Shown: positions 34,510 to 43,024, numbered from the stretch's first letter. The stretch: 64,000 bases of DNA from Lactiplantibacillus mudanjiangensis (GCF_005405385.1 NZ_BJDY01000002.1:186001-250000), one strand, 5' to 3'. The notes: generated from the letters alone by a model not told the origin. Program-made: numbers and translations.

Positions 34510-35178
34510 TTACTTTTGACGCAAACTATACAATTGATATCCAAAATAACTAACCGCAATCACTGCTAATAACCCTAAGATCAATAAATTCCACGGTTGT
34601 CCAATGACGACTTGATAGGTAGTTGGTACAAAGAAAATCAAGAGAACCATGATGCCGACACAAACAATCCAGAACAGTCCATTGACGAACCATGTGATCC
34701 AATTGGTCAGACGATTGGTTCGTTGCCAATATGTGGTCATGTGAAACCATTTAAAAATAAGTTGGGTCATGATGATTTCAACGATCGGAACGATGATGAA
34801 CATTAGTAAGTTGAGTTGTAAACCGGTTGCAATATTCGGACTACTAATAATCAAAAAACACCAGCTAATTCCAATTAAAACGGCCAAAAATGGCAGATGT
34901 TCCCGCAATTTGGCTGGCGGTAATTGAGCTAGTAACGCATCACCCATAGCCTGTGGGGCATTACCAAAATATTGTTCGGCGTCTAGACCATCGTGTTCGG
35001 CATCGGCTAAGTCTTGTGCCATTGCGAGTAATTGTCGGTTGAGGGCGGTTTCATTGGTAAATAGACTATTGGTCATGAGATACGTGGTCAATTGGTGAAA
35101 ATACGTTTGATTAGTTGGGTTAAGTTGGTCAACAATTTGGTTCATGCGGTTACGGGTTTGATCAGCTTGGGTCATCAT
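34510..35178 (-). CDS. DUF1129/HAAS-type membrane protein
   Basis: 222 residues: a cytosolic N-terminal helical part (about 1-90, NQIVDQLNPTNQTYFHQLTT), then four membrane helices (about 94-112, 122-142, 162-185 and 195-212). The order fits DUF1129 proteins of lactobacilli, usually paired with PadR regulators, as here. Its first codons overlap the end of the PadR gene by 17 bases, so translation is coupled. Such pairs often respond to cell-envelope stress; the direct function is unknown. Confidence 0.85.
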   Translation of the reverse strand: MMTQADQTRNRMNQIVDQLNPTNQTYFHQLTTYLMTNSLFTNETALNRQLLAMAQDLADAEHDGLDAEQYFGNAPQAMGDALLAQLPPAKLREHLPFLAVLIGISWCFLIISSPNIATGLQLNLLMFIIVPIVEIIMTQLIFKWFHMTTYWQRTNRLTNWITWFVNGLFWIVCVGIMVLLIFFVPTTYQVVIGQPWNLLILGLLAVIAVSYFGYQLYSLRQK

Positions 35179-35500
35179 TGGTCACCTGCCTTAAGATTTT
35201 GGCCACATTGACTTGTAATTGTTGCCAATTGGTTGCGAACGTGGCTAGTGTTTGTTGGCCTTGAGCCGTTAGTTGGTAGTATTTACGATTGGGACCATCG
35301 GCAGACGGCTTGAGGGTGCTAGTTAAGTCACCATTTTTTTCGAGCTTCAATAATAAAGGGTAAACGGTTCCACCAACGAGATTAGTGAAGCCATGCTGCC
35401 GTAAAGCTTGAATGAGTTCATAGCCGTAAACTTCGTGTTCGGCGATCGTGGCTAACACACAGCCTTCTAAGACGCCTTTGATTAATTGTGTTTGGGCCAT
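35162..35500 (-). CDS. PadR family transcriptional regulator
   Basis: 112 residues from ATG 35500, after AAAGGTGG; an upstream extension of the frame is not needed. Small PadR type: VYGYELIQALRQHGF, GTVYPLLLKLEKNGDL and GPNRKYYQLTAQGQQ (about 72-86) are the three standard motifs. It binds DNA as a dimer and is expected to repress this operon. An inverted repeat AGTAGTA/TACTACT lies 36 bases upstream of the ATG. Confidence 0.93.
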   Translation of the reverse strand: MAQTQLIKGVLEGCVLATIAEHEVYGYELIQALRQHGFTNLVGGTVYPLLLKLEKNGDLTSTLKPSADGPNRKYYQLTAQGQQTLATFATNWQQLQVNVAKILRQVTNDDPS

Positions 35501-35535
35501 GCGCGACCACCTTTCTGAAATCGATTTCTTCACTA

Positions 35536-35557
35536 AGTAGTATAACAAGTTACTACT
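35536..35557. promoter_or_regulatory. Candidate PadR operator
   Basis: AGTAGTA (35536-35542) and TACTACT (35551-35557) are an inverted repeat with 8-base gap, and ACTAAGT occurs twice around it. PadR operators commonly have an 8-base gap. Confidence 0.6.
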
Positions 35558-35600
35558 AAGTTGTAAACCAACATAGTCAATCAAATATCATTTTTTTATA

Positions 35601-35642
35601 ATACAAAGGCGTTTGGAATCAGAGCTCCAAACGCCTTTGTAT
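35601..35642. terminator. Hairpin between PadR promoter and TspO gene end
   Basis: ATACAAAGGCGTTTGGA (35601-35617) pairs perfectly with its complement (35626-35642). It touches the TspO stop codon and is probably the terminator of the operon from the right. Confidence 0.8.
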
Positions 35643-36127
35643 TAGTTCAGTAATGCCACGCCGACAGTTAAATAAGTGGCGAATAGAATCCAGATCAGAT
35701 AAGGCATTAACAAGTAAGCGGCCCACCGTGCTGGCTGATATAGCCGAGCGATTAAACAGGCAACAAACAAGTCCAATAGCAGAATAATCGCCAAGCCTAA
35801 CCATTTTTCATTTTGACCAAAGAAGACGATGCTCCAACAAAAGTTTAAAAAGAGTTGAAAACTGAATAGTAAGTAATCGAGTCGTTTCTTGGCTGACGTT
35901 CTTGGTTGGTGTGCAATTAATGCCCCAGCAATCGCCATTAAAGCGTATAATACCGGCCAAACCAGGCCAAATAAATAATCGGGTGGCGCTAGTGGTGGTA
36001 ACTGAAAGCCGTTATAAATGGCGCGTAGATCACCGGCCAGTAGGCTTGATAAGCGGCCGATGATGGCCACGCCGATGAGCCACAGCACGATTTCCCACCA
36101 GTGGACACGTAAATAGGTTTTATCCAT
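35642..36127 (-). CDS. TspO/MBR family protein
   Basis: 161 residues, five membrane helices. Signature LPPLAPPDYLFGLVWPVLYA (about 43-62) and FQLFLNFCWSIVFF (about 89-102) are the tryptophan-rich porphyrin/sterol-binding elements of TspO. Bacterial TspO proteins bind or degrade tetrapyrroles and take part in stress responses. The gene is last in a run of MFS, universal stress protein and TspO, 18 bases after the latter. Confidence 0.93.
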   Translation of the reverse strand: MDKTYLRVHWWEIVLWLIGVAIIGRLSSLLAGDLRAIYNGFQLPPLAPPDYLFGLVWPVLYALMAIAGALIAHQPRTSAKKRLDYLLFSFQLFLNFCWSIVFFGQNEKWLGLAIILLLDLFVACLIARLYQPARWAAYLLMPYLIWILFATYLTVGVALLN

Positions 36128-36145
36128 TAGCGGTACCTCCTAAAA

Positions 36146-36601
36146 CTAGCTGTCAACGGGCATATTAATGACCATGACATTGGCAGTGGCTTTGCGGACA
36201 ACATAAGCAGTCGTTGAGCCTAAGAAGAGTCTTGAAATCGCGTTGGTCCCAGATTTACCAATAACAATTAAATCGATGTCATATTTGTCAGGAATTTCGG
36301 TGGCAATACTAGTTTTAGGGATGCTGTTGATTTGAATGGGTAACGTTTCAACGTTGGCTGATTCGGCTTTAAATTTAGCACGATCAAGAATTTTGGTACG
36401 GTTTTCTTTAGTGATCGTGAGTAAATCGGTGTAGAGTGCACCACCATAGGCTGAAGGACTGTAGACGTTTAAACGGGTGATATCAATGACACTGAGTAAG
36501 AATAACTTTGCGTCAAAGGTCCGTGCTAACTTAATGGCATGATCTAGGGCTAAATAAGCGTTGTCGGAACCGTCAAGGGGCACTAAAATTCGTTTATACA
36601 T
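36146..36601 (-). CDS. universal stress protein, UspA family
   Basis: 151 residues from ATG 36601, six bases after GGAGG; the longer frame enters the MFS gene and is not used. Start MYKRILVPLDGSDNAYLA is the typical first strand with the Asp. The ATP-binding motif G-x2-G-x9-GS is complete near the end: GKSG, nine residues, GS. So it is of the ATP-binding type. It acts in general stress survival. It lies between an MFS gene and TspO on the same strand. Confidence 0.93.
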   Translation of the reverse strand: MYKRILVPLDGSDNAYLALDHAIKLARTFDAKLFLLSVIDITRLNVYSPSAYGGALYTDLLTITKENRTKILDRAKFKAESANVETLPIQINSIPKTSIATEIPDKYDIDLIVIGKSGTNAISRLFLGSTTAYVVRKATANVMVINMPVDS

Positions 36602-36680
36602 AAGAAGACCTCCAATTGATTTTATATTATTTGTTATGGAAATGATAATATAAAAATAATAAAGAAGTCTATCAATATGC

Positions 36681-37835
36681 TTAATGCTGTTTTGTGCGGA
36701 ATAAGCCAGCTCGTGCATATAGGCTAAGGGCGATAGCAATCATGAGGGCCGCAAACCAAGCGATGCCGAGATAATTAGGCGTCGTTTTAAATAGCCAGCC
36801 ACCGATAATTCCTGCGAGCGTTTCACCAAAATACATCGCTGCATTGGATAATGATGAAATCGTGCTCCGGGCTTGTGTGGCGGTTGACTGTAACGTGGTC
36901 ATAAAGATTGGAAATAGGCAGCCATTGAGAACAAAACTCAAGGTTAGGAAACATTCGGCTAGCCAGAATTGATGGACCATTGGCAAAATAATATAAATGG
37001 CGATCAAGACGATTAATTCGATGAGAAACGCTTTTGTTAAGCCAATTGCGGTGACCAAACGATTACCGAATAACGCGCCAATCAAGTTACCGGCACCAAT
37101 AGCAATCATCGCGGTCCCAACACCGGTGAGTGTTAAGCCAAAACTGTGTGTGAACCACGTGGCAATAAATGTTATCACGGTAAATGAACCGGTTTGAAAG
37201 ATAAAATAGGCCGCTAAGTAAGGCCAAGTGTTGGATTGATGACCGATCGATGCGTAGGTCGCCCAGAAGCCGGTCTTAGTTTCTGTACTGAACGTGAGGG
37301 TTGGCAGATAACGGTAAAGTAAGACTAGTAAAATAATTGCCGCGGCGGCGATTACCCAAAAAGGCGTGTGCCAAGAAAAGGCCGCTAGATAACTTCCAAT
37401 CGGAATGCCAACCAGTTGTGAAACCGATAAGCCAGCAGTGGCATATCCCATGACTTTAACGATCTGTCCTTTGTCAACAATGACGGGAATAGAAGCCCAA
37501 ACTTGCGGGGTAATAAAGGCTGCACTCACACCGGCTAAGAAACGACCCGCCAGCATGAGTTGAAAATTTGGCGCAAACCCACAGCCTAAAGTGGCAAGCG
37601 CAAAAGCACAAAGCCCCCAGAGCATCACTTTTTTACGGTCAAAGTGATCAGCGATGGGGCCGGAAATTAGTGCGAAACCGGCATAGCCAATGGCGTAAGC
37701 ACTAACTAACCATCCAGAAGCAGCGGTCGAAACGTGGTAAAGTTGAGCCAAGGTTGGCAGTAATGGTGAAACCAGAAAAGTATCGGTACCGATTAAAAAC
37801 ATGGTTAGGAAAAATAATAATGAATAACGTCGCAT
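36681..37835 (-). CDS. MFS transporter, DHA1 family
   Basis: 384 residues, 12 predicted helices. Helix 1 FLIGTDTFLVSPLLPTLAQLY and the loop GPIADHFDRKKVMLWG (about 57-72) are MFS DHA1 features. Likely a drug or metabolite exporter. RBS AGAGGGA five bases before the ATG. A perfect 16-bp palindrome 15 bases upstream of the start (37851-37866) should be the binding site for the ArsR regulator encoded upstream. It may be cotranscribed with the universal stress protein and TspO genes. Confidence 0.9.
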   Translation of the reverse strand: MRRYSLLFFLTMFLIGTDTFLVSPLLPTLAQLYHVSTAASGWLVSAYAIGYAGFALISGPIADHFDRKKVMLWGLCAFALATLGCGFAPNFQLMLAGRFLAGVSAAFITPQVWASIPVIVDKGQIVKVMGYATAGLSVSQLVGIPIGSYLAAFSWHTPFWVIAAAAIILLVLLYRYLPTLTFSTETKTGFWATYASIGHQSNTWPYLAAYFIFQTGSFTVITFIATWFTHSFGLTLTGVGTAMIAIGAGNLIGALFGNRLVTAIGLTKAFLIELIVLIAIYIILPMVHQFWLAECFLTLSFVLNGCLFPIFMTTLQSTATQARSTISSLSNAAMYFGETLAGIIGGWLFKTTPNYLGIAWFAALMIAIALSLYARAGLFRTKQH

Positions 37836-37850
37836 CTTAATCCCTCTTTA

Positions 37851-37866
37851 ATAGTTTTAAAACTAT
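37851..37866. promoter_or_regulatory. ArsR-type operator (perfect 16-bp palindrome)
   Basis: ATAGTTTTAAAACTAT lies between the ArsR terminator and the MFS start. Same ends as the operator at 26352-26375; the half GAAACTAT also occurs at 38189-38196, right at the start of the ArsR gene, fitting autoregulation. Confidence 0.75.
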
Positions 37867-37883
37867 CGAACAACAAAACCTAA

Positions 37884-37910
37884 AAAAAGATACCTCATTA
37901 CAAGGTATCT
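37884..37910 (-). terminator. Terminator overlapping the end of the ArsR gene
   Basis: On the minus strand AGATACC and GGTATCT pair around a 8-base loop and seven T follow. The 5' arm lies inside the last codons of ArsR. It isolates ArsR from the MFS operon. Confidence 0.8.
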
Positions 37911-38188
37911 AAGAAACCAGGGAGCACCGTGTTAAAAACATCAAGATTTAAAGAAACAAATTTATTTTGCCCAACTTTTCGAGTGGTCGTTAATCCGGCC
38001 TCGCGCAAAGTCTTAAAATGGTAGGACGCTGTTGACTTATTGATATCTAGTTGATCTCCTATCTCGCCGCAACTCATTTCTTGTTGATGTTGATACAAGG
38101 TACTGATGATATTGAGCCGCGCCTCATCAGATAAAGCTTTAAAGATGATTGCGCGAACTTCATTAGGTGTTTGTTGTTTGATAATCAT
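37898..38188 (-). CDS. ArsR family winged-helix regulator
   Basis: 96 residues from ATG 38188; an in-frame TTG at 38203 is possible. FKALSDEARLNIISTLYQHQ and NKSTASYHFKTLREAGLTT are the core motifs; like its homologue at 25983-26276 it has one Cys in SCGEIGDQL and no typical metal site. A weak ribosome site suggests low expression. Predicted to repress the MFS gene downstream through the palindrome at 37851. Confidence 0.9.
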   Translation of the reverse strand: MIIKQQTPNEVRAIIFKALSDEARLNIISTLYQHQQEMSCGEIGDQLDINKSTASYHFKTLREAGLTTTRKVGQNKFVSLNLDVFNTVLPGFLDTL

Positions 38189-38278
38189 GAAACTATCATA
38201 CAATGTGAGATTGATGGCGTCAATATTAATTAATGTCGGATCAAGAATATAAGCCGATAAACTTGCTTATTTATTTTG

Positions 38279-38320
38279 TCCGTGTATATTTAATATCCAT
38301 AGATATTAAATATACACGGA
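38279..38320. promoter_or_regulatory. 42-bp palindrome before the NAD-binding protein/Rrf2 operon
   Basis: Arms TCCGTGTATATTTAATAT (38279-38296) and its perfect complement (38303-38320) around CCATAG. It ends 13 bases before the ATG, so it includes the promoter/leader region. It is probably the operator for the Rrf2 regulator encoded in the same operon. As RNA it would be a strong stem without T-run, so DNA binding is the better explanation. Confidence 0.75.
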
Positions 38321-38333
38321 ATGGAGCGAAATC

Positions 38334-38918
38334 ATGACAACACAAATTGTAATTTTAGGTGGTAACGGTTATTTGGGACGCGAATTAACTAAATTGTGGC
38401 TTCAAAAAGATGCATTGGCCGATTTTTGGATCTTATCGCGCTCAGGTAAGAATCAGTTAGTTGATCCACGGATTCACAATCGGGCCGTTGACCTTACGGA
38501 TTTTGAGGCGGTTAAACAGGTTTTGCCAGCTGAATTTGATTATATCGTTGATTTAATTGGCCGGCCTGAAAAGTCACCAGCATTATCAACGCAAGTCAAT
38601 GACCAACCTGCGCAGTTAATGCGAAAATTGGCCGAAACCGCTCATTGTCAGGCGATGGGGTTCGTGGGTGGTCAATTGGGACCAAAGGCATTCTTAAAAA
38701 CAAAGGCCGATTTAATTCAATACTTGCAACAAAGTGACGTCCCATTAGCTTATGTAGAACCAACACTCGTTTATGGAGCCGGACGCCAAGATACCATGAT
38801 GAAGATGGTGCCCTTGTTAACGTTTTTGGGTCGATTTTCTGCTAAACTAAAACCAGTGGCTGTTGAAGTTGTGGTTAATCAGCTATACACACAGTTGATG
38901 CAATTGGGTCATGACTAA
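38334..38918 (+). CDS. NAD(P)-binding protein, atypical SDR/NmrA-like
   Basis: 194 residues. N-terminal loop ILGGNGYLGREL (about 7-18) is a Rossmann GxxGxxG motif of epimerase/NmrA type. It lacks the YxxxK catalytic pair (LKTKADLIQYL is the nearest region) and is shorter than epimerases, so it may bind NAD(P) for redox sensing or act in respiratory assembly, as for mitochondrial NDUFA9-like proteins. First gene of a two-gene operon with an Rrf2 regulator 21 bases downstream. Confidence 0.8.
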   Translation: MTTQIVILGGNGYLGRELTKLWLQKDALADFWILSRSGKNQLVDPRIHNRAVDLTDFEAVKQVLPAEFDYIVDLIGRPEKSPALSTQVNDQPAQLMRKLAETAHCQAMGFVGGQLGPKAFLKTKADLIQYLQQSDVPLAYVEPTLVYGAGRQDTMMKMVPLLTFLGRFSAKLKPVAVEVVVNQLYTQLMQLGHD

Positions 38919-38939
38919 GTTTTGAGATGAGATGAAACT

Positions 38940-39407
38940 ATGAAAATTAACAAAAGCACGCAACAAGGTATTTATGTGCTCTTAATGCTTGCCCTGCAGC
39001 AGGGACATACCCCTCTGAAGAGTCAATTGATTAGCCAACGGTTAGCCGTTTCTGATTCTTATTTAAAGAAAATTCTGCGCAAGTTGGTATTAGCTGGATT
39101 GGTTGATTCTAGTGCTAGTAAAGATGGTGGCTTTAGCTTGAAGCAGCCGATCACTGGGATTTCCTTGTTTGATGTGAGTGATGCCGTGGAACAGGTTGGT
39201 ACATTGCAGATGCCACCAATGGACTTGGCCCAACGGCTATTTCCGGGCGATGATGAGCATATTCGTCAAAGCGAGCAAGTGGCTTTGCAAGCGTTTGAAC
39301 GGGCAAATATGGCCTTTAATGAAAAATTAAAACGGGTCACCTTAGATCAGTTACTAGAAGCTGATAGTTTCCAAACGGGTGTGGTTGACTGGCAAAGTAT
39401 GTCGTAA
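38940..39407 (+). CDS. Rrf2 family transcriptional regulator without cysteines
   Basis: 155 residues. Rrf2 winged-helix: IYVLLMLALQQGHTPLKSQL, SDSYLKKILRKLVLAGLVDS and KDGGFSLKQP. Rrf2 proteins such as IscR and NsrR hold an Fe-S cluster by three cysteines; this protein has none, so it should sense something else, perhaps NAD(P) state through its operon partner (inference) as in the Rex/RsrR-like idea. It probably binds the 42-bp palindrome upstream of the operon. Confidence 0.9.
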   Translation: MKINKSTQQGIYVLLMLALQQGHTPLKSQLISQRLAVSDSYLKKILRKLVLAGLVDSSASKDGGFSLKQPITGISLFDVSDAVEQVGTLQMPPMDLAQRLFPGDDEHIRQSEQVALQAFERANMAFNEKLKRVTLDQLLEADSFQTGVVDWQSMS

Positions 39408-39421
39408 GGTAGTTATTAAAT

Positions 39422-39457
39422 AAGGATCGCAAAATCAAAATTGATTTTGCGATCCTT
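39422..39457. terminator. Bidirectional terminator
   Basis: AAGGATCGCAAAATCA and its complement (39422-39457) form a 16-bp stem with a tiny loop; it lies between the Rrf2 gene and the convergent TetR gene. Confidence 0.85.
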
Positions 39458-39469
39458 ATTTGTTTAAGC

Positions 39470-40087
39470 CTATTCAGGCAACGACTGTAGCCAGTCGCGA
39501 TAGACCGTTGGTTGCAGAATCGCACCCATGATCATGGCGGTGAGATCGGCTAAAGCCGCGGGCGTGTCAGGGTACAAGTTGGCACGGACACCCTCAGCAT
39601 AGTGAAAGACAGGGCGAGAGAGAAAGTAACGCAAAAAATTTAAATCGGTTGGCCGTAAAATACCTTGATTGACACCAGTTTTAATGAGTCGTTGGATTTG
39701 TTGATTGGCTTGGTCGTCGGCCTTAACGTGTAGCAATGATTTTAGCTGGCTGTCGCTTAATAAAACCTGTAAAGCCGCAACGCTGGCGGGCTCGGCTAAG
39801 GCAAATCGGTAGAGTCGCTCAATGCTCATAGGTAACTGTTGGGTTAAGGGCGCCTGTTCGTCTAAACCGTGCACGACTGCAACACTTTGGCGATGAACGG
39901 TATCTTGAAAGACGGCTTCAAGTAGGGCCTGTTTATTTTTAAAGTAAATATAGACATTGGATTGGGGAATCCCGGCACGTTGCGCAACTTTTGTTGTTGA
40001 AAAGCCGGTTAACCCCGCGATGGCCAACAATTCGATGGCGGATTGGATCAAGCGATCATGTTTTTGTTCATCTTTTAGTTTTACCAA
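39470..40087 (-). CDS. TetR family transcriptional regulator
   Basis: 205 residues. Helix-turn-helix near 25-48: STTKVAQRAGIPQSNVYIYF, then KNKQALLEAVF. C-terminal helical ligand domain. Divergent from an NmrA-like SDR gene; the gap carries a perfect 20-bp inverted repeat covering the -35/-10 region of that gene. So it should be a repressor of the SDR gene and probably of itself. Confidence 0.93.
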   Translation of the reverse strand: MVKLKDEQKHDRLIQSAIELLAIAGLTGFSTTKVAQRAGIPQSNVYIYFKNKQALLEAVFQDTVHRQSVAVVHGLDEQAPLTQQLPMSIERLYRFALAEPASVAALQVLLSDSQLKSLLHVKADDQANQQIQRLIKTGVNQGILRPTDLNFLRYFLSRPVFHYAEGVRANLYPDTPAALADLTAMIMGAILQPTVYRDWLQSLPE

Positions 40088-40121
40088 GATTTCGTACTCC
40101 TTTTTTTATTAAGTTTATCAG

Positions 40122-40183
40122 TTGACAAAATATAAGTCTATCTTTTATAATAACAACACGCTAAAAAGATAGACTTATATTTT
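40122..40183 (+). promoter_or_regulatory. Promoter of the SDR gene with embedded TetR operator
   Basis: TTGACA at 40122-40127 and TATAAT at 40146-40151 form a near-consensus promoter (18-base spacer). Arms AAAATATAAGTCTATCTTTT (40127-40146) and its perfect complement (40164-40183) are 17 bases apart; the left arm fills the promoter spacer. Repressor binding would block RNA polymerase. Confidence 0.85.
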
Positions 40184-40202
40184 ATGAAAGAAGATTAAAC
40201 TA

Positions 40203-41093
40203 ATGAAAATTATCTTAACAGGTTCCTTGGGCCATATCAGTCGACCATTAACACAACAATTACTTAAAGCAGGGCACGAGGTAACGGTGATTAGCCATAA
40301 TTCCGATCGCGCCCCTGAAATTACGGCTTTAGGAGCAACGCCAGCTATTGGGAGTATCGCTGATGAAGCCTTTTTAACGCAGACTTTTGCCGGTGCCGAT
40401 GCGGTTTACTTGATGATTACGGCGGCCGCAAGTGGGATGGATATTTTTGCAGCTGGCAAACAACAGGCGCAGACTTATGTTAATGCGGTTAAGGCTAACA
40501 AAGTTAAGCAAGTGGTCAATTTGAGTAGTATTGGTGCAGAAGGCGGTCCAGAAGTGGGGGCATTACACATCTATAATATTATTGAAGGCGTACTAACTGC
40601 CGGTCTGCCAGGTGTTAATTTAACCTTCGTACGGCCGACTGGCATGTATTACAATCTATTCAGCCATTTGACGACGATCAAACAAAGCCAAACGATTTAT
40701 ACAAATGCAGCGATTGATAAACCACAATCATGGGTTGCGCCAGCTGATATTGTGCCAGTTGTGTTCAAGGCATTGACAGCACCAGAAGCCGGCGTTACCA
40801 GCCAATATGTCGCTAGTGATGAGTTGAGTTATCAGCAAGTGGCGATAATTTTGGGCAACGCATTGGGACTTGAAGTGAAAGTCGTTCAAATCGATGATGA
40901 CACGGCACTTAAAGGTATGTTGGCTGCTGGTGCACCGGCTAGCTTTGCGACCGAATATATTAAGATGGTTGCCTTTGAGCGCGATCATGATTTTTATGCC
41001 GATTATCGGCAACATCAGCCGGTATTAGGGCCAACTAAACTGACTGATTTTGCGGCCAATGAGTTGGTACCGGCTTACCAGAAACTAAGCTAA
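40203..41093 (+). CDS. NmrA-like/SDR-a5 NAD(P)H-binding oxidoreductase
   Basis: 296 residues. The N-terminal loop LTGSLGHISRPLTQQL is a variant of GxxGxxG (here GSLGHIS), followed by NSDRAPEITALGATPAIG, typical of NmrA/QOR2-type proteins. C-terminal part IDKPQSWVAPADIVPVVF is characteristic of the YtfG/AzoB-like group. It may reduce quinones or azo compounds. Strong promoter under TetR control. Terminator follows. Confidence 0.87.
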   Translation: MKIILTGSLGHISRPLTQQLLKAGHEVTVISHNSDRAPEITALGATPAIGSIADEAFLTQTFAGADAVYLMITAAASGMDIFAAGKQQAQTYVNAVKANKVKQVVNLSSIGAEGGPEVGALHIYNIIEGVLTAGLPGVNLTFVRPTGMYYNLFSHLTTIKQSQTIYTNAAIDKPQSWVAPADIVPVVFKALTAPEAGVTSQYVASDELSYQQVAIILGNALGLEVKVVQIDDDTALKGMLAAGAPASFATEYIKMVAFERDHDFYADYRQHQPVLGPTKLTDFAANELVPAYQKLS

Positions 41094-41109
41094 AGTGTTT
41101 GTAGCTAGT

Positions 41110-41151
41110 AACGATTACCAAGCGAGATATTGCTTGATAATCGTTTTTTTT
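41110..41151 (+). terminator. Terminator after the SDR gene
   Basis: AACGATTACCAAGC (41110-41123) pairs with GCTTGATAATCGTT with one mismatch, then a run of T. Confidence 0.88.
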
Positions 41152-41263
41152 GCATTTTAAAATCAGTTGTTAACCACTTAGCACCTAATTTCAACCGCTT
41201 AGCTGAATAAGCGTTACAGCAGGCCCATAATCCAGTAATCTATGGGTCAAGGAGATGAGGGAC

Positions 41264-42124
41264 ATGATTTTAACGACTGAACATTTAACGAAAAGGTTTG
41301 ACAAGAAAATTGCCGTGAATGAGTTGAATTTAAATATTGAACAAGGAAGCTTTACGGCGTTACTTGGACCCAATGGTGCCGGTAAGTCAACGACGATGCA
41401 ACTTTTGTTAGGCCTAACCACGCCTACGACTGGCAAAATCACGTATGCTGATCAGGTCAAAATTGGCGTTGTCTTTCAAGCGAGCGTTTTAGACACCGAA
41501 TTAACAGTTAAAGAAAATTTGCAATTGCGGGCACGACAATATCGACAGGTCGATTTACAAAAAGTGACGGAGGTTAGTCAACAATTAGGCTTAACCACGT
41601 TTATGAATCAACGCTATGGTACTTTATCTGGTGGTCAACGGCGACGAGTAGATATTGCCCGGGCTTTATTAAATGATCCTGATATTTTGTTTTTGGACGA
41701 GCCGACAACAGCCCTTGATATTCAAACGCGAACCGCAATCTGGGACTTACTACGACAATTACAACGTGAACAAGGGCTAACCATTGTGTTGACAACCCAC
41801 TATTTGAGTGAAGCCGATGCAGCTGATAATGTTTATGTCATTGATCATGGTCATGTGATCGCCCAAGGTACCGCGACAGCCATTAAGGCACAACATGCCG
41901 CAAGTGTGCTCCAAATTACGACGTCAAATGTTGCCGAATTATGCCGACAAGTGACCATGGAACCGGTGAACATCACCGATGATCAGGTTACTTTTCATGT
42001 TCCAACGTCGCAAGCGGCGTTAACAATTTTGACAGCCGTCAAAGCGTTGATGACGAGTTTTGAATTTCGACCAGGCACGATGGATGATGCGTTTTTGGCT
42101 TTAACTGGAAGGGAGCTCCGTTAA
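41264..42124 (+). CDS. ABC transporter ATP-binding protein
   Basis: 286 residues from ATG 41264 (nine bases after the first ATG, which lies too close to AAGGAG). Walker A LLGPNGAGKST (about 31-41), signature LSGGQRRRVDIARAL, Walker B ILFLDEPTTALD and switch histidine TTHYLSEAD. Of the DrrA/CcmA-like export family with a C-terminal extension. It precedes its permease by one base, followed by a LytTR-DUF3021 pair: one five-element operon probably under autoregulation. Confidence 0.93.
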   Translation: MILTTEHLTKRFDKKIAVNELNLNIEQGSFTALLGPNGAGKSTTMQLLLGLTTPTTGKITYADQVKIGVVFQASVLDTELTVKENLQLRARQYRQVDLQKVTEVSQQLGLTTFMNQRYGTLSGGQRRRVDIARALLNDPDILFLDEPTTALDIQTRTAIWDLLRQLQREQGLTIVLTTHYLSEADAADNVYVIDHGHVIAQGTATAIKAQHAASVLQITTSNVAELCRQVTMEPVNITDDQVTFHVPTSQAALTILTAVKALMTSFEFRPGTMDDAFLALTGRELR

Positions 42125-42125
42125 A

Positions 42126-42998
42126 ATGAATGCAATGATTGAACGAAACTTAAAGTTATATTTCCGTAATCGCAGTGGGGTTGTCTTTTCACTGTTAGGT
42201 GCGATGATCTCGTTTGTGCTATATCTGGTCTTTTTGAAACAAAATATGCAAACAAGTTGGCAAGCCGTGCCACATGCGAAAACCTTATTAGACTTGTGGT
42301 TAATTGGTGGGACGCTGGCAATCACTGGGATGACCACCACCTTGAGTAGTTTGGCACAACAAGTCGTTGATCGTGAACGACAAACATCGCTAGATTTACA
42401 ATTGACTGATGCGGGACCACTGAAACTACAAGTGAGTTACCTATTAAGTGCCACCTTGATTGGGTCGCTAATGCAACTAATCATGTTAGTCGTGATGTTA
42501 GCGTATTTTCATTGGACGGATCAACTGGCTTTAACACATTTGCCGATTATTGAACTGGGCGTTCTCATGATCGGTAGTGCGCTAGTTGCCACCTTAGTTA
42601 ATGCGATTTTATTACAGTTAGTCCGATCACTAAGTAATTTGAGTAAGCTAGAAAGTATTGTTGGGACGGCTTCTGGATTCTTAGTGGGGACTTACTTACC
42701 AATTGGCAGCTTGCCAACTGCGGCACAGCAATTAGTTAAATTGACGCCGGGGAGTTACGTAGCTGCGCGCTTTCGGCAATTATTGATGTCATCGACTTTA
42801 AAGACGGCATTTCCAGTTGAGCAGACGCGACTTCATTTTGAACGTTTGATGGGCATCCGACTAAAGTGGTCGACATTATTGACACCGGCTGCGACGACTC
42901 ACATAATAAGTATGATCTTGATTGGGGCGTTGTTGATTGTGATGGTTCCGCAATTAGTAACCTTGTGGCACACACGTCAGTTACGTGCTAGTCGTTAA
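42126..42998 (+). CDS. ABC-2 type permease
   Basis: 290 residues, six predicted helices (about 15-34, 58-80, 100-125, 135-160, 170-190 and 262-280). N terminus MNAMIERNLKLYFRNRSGV is typical of ABC-2 export permeases. Together with the ATPase it would export a drug, peptide or lipid. The start follows the ATPase stop directly. The LytTR regulator gene follows after 26 bases. Confidence 0.88.
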   Translation: MNAMIERNLKLYFRNRSGVVFSLLGAMISFVLYLVFLKQNMQTSWQAVPHAKTLLDLWLIGGTLAITGMTTTLSSLAQQVVDRERQTSLDLQLTDAGPLKLQVSYLLSATLIGSLMQLIMLVVMLAYFHWTDQLALTHLPIIELGVLMIGSALVATLVNAILLQLVRSLSNLSKLESIVGTASGFLVGTYLPIGSLPTAAQQLVKLTPGSYVAARFRQLLMSSTLKTAFPVEQTRLHFERLMGIRLKWSTLLTPAATTHIISMILIGALLIVMVPQLVTLWHTRQLRASR

Positions 42999-43024
42999 TT
43001 CGTATTGAAATGGAGGCGGTTTTG

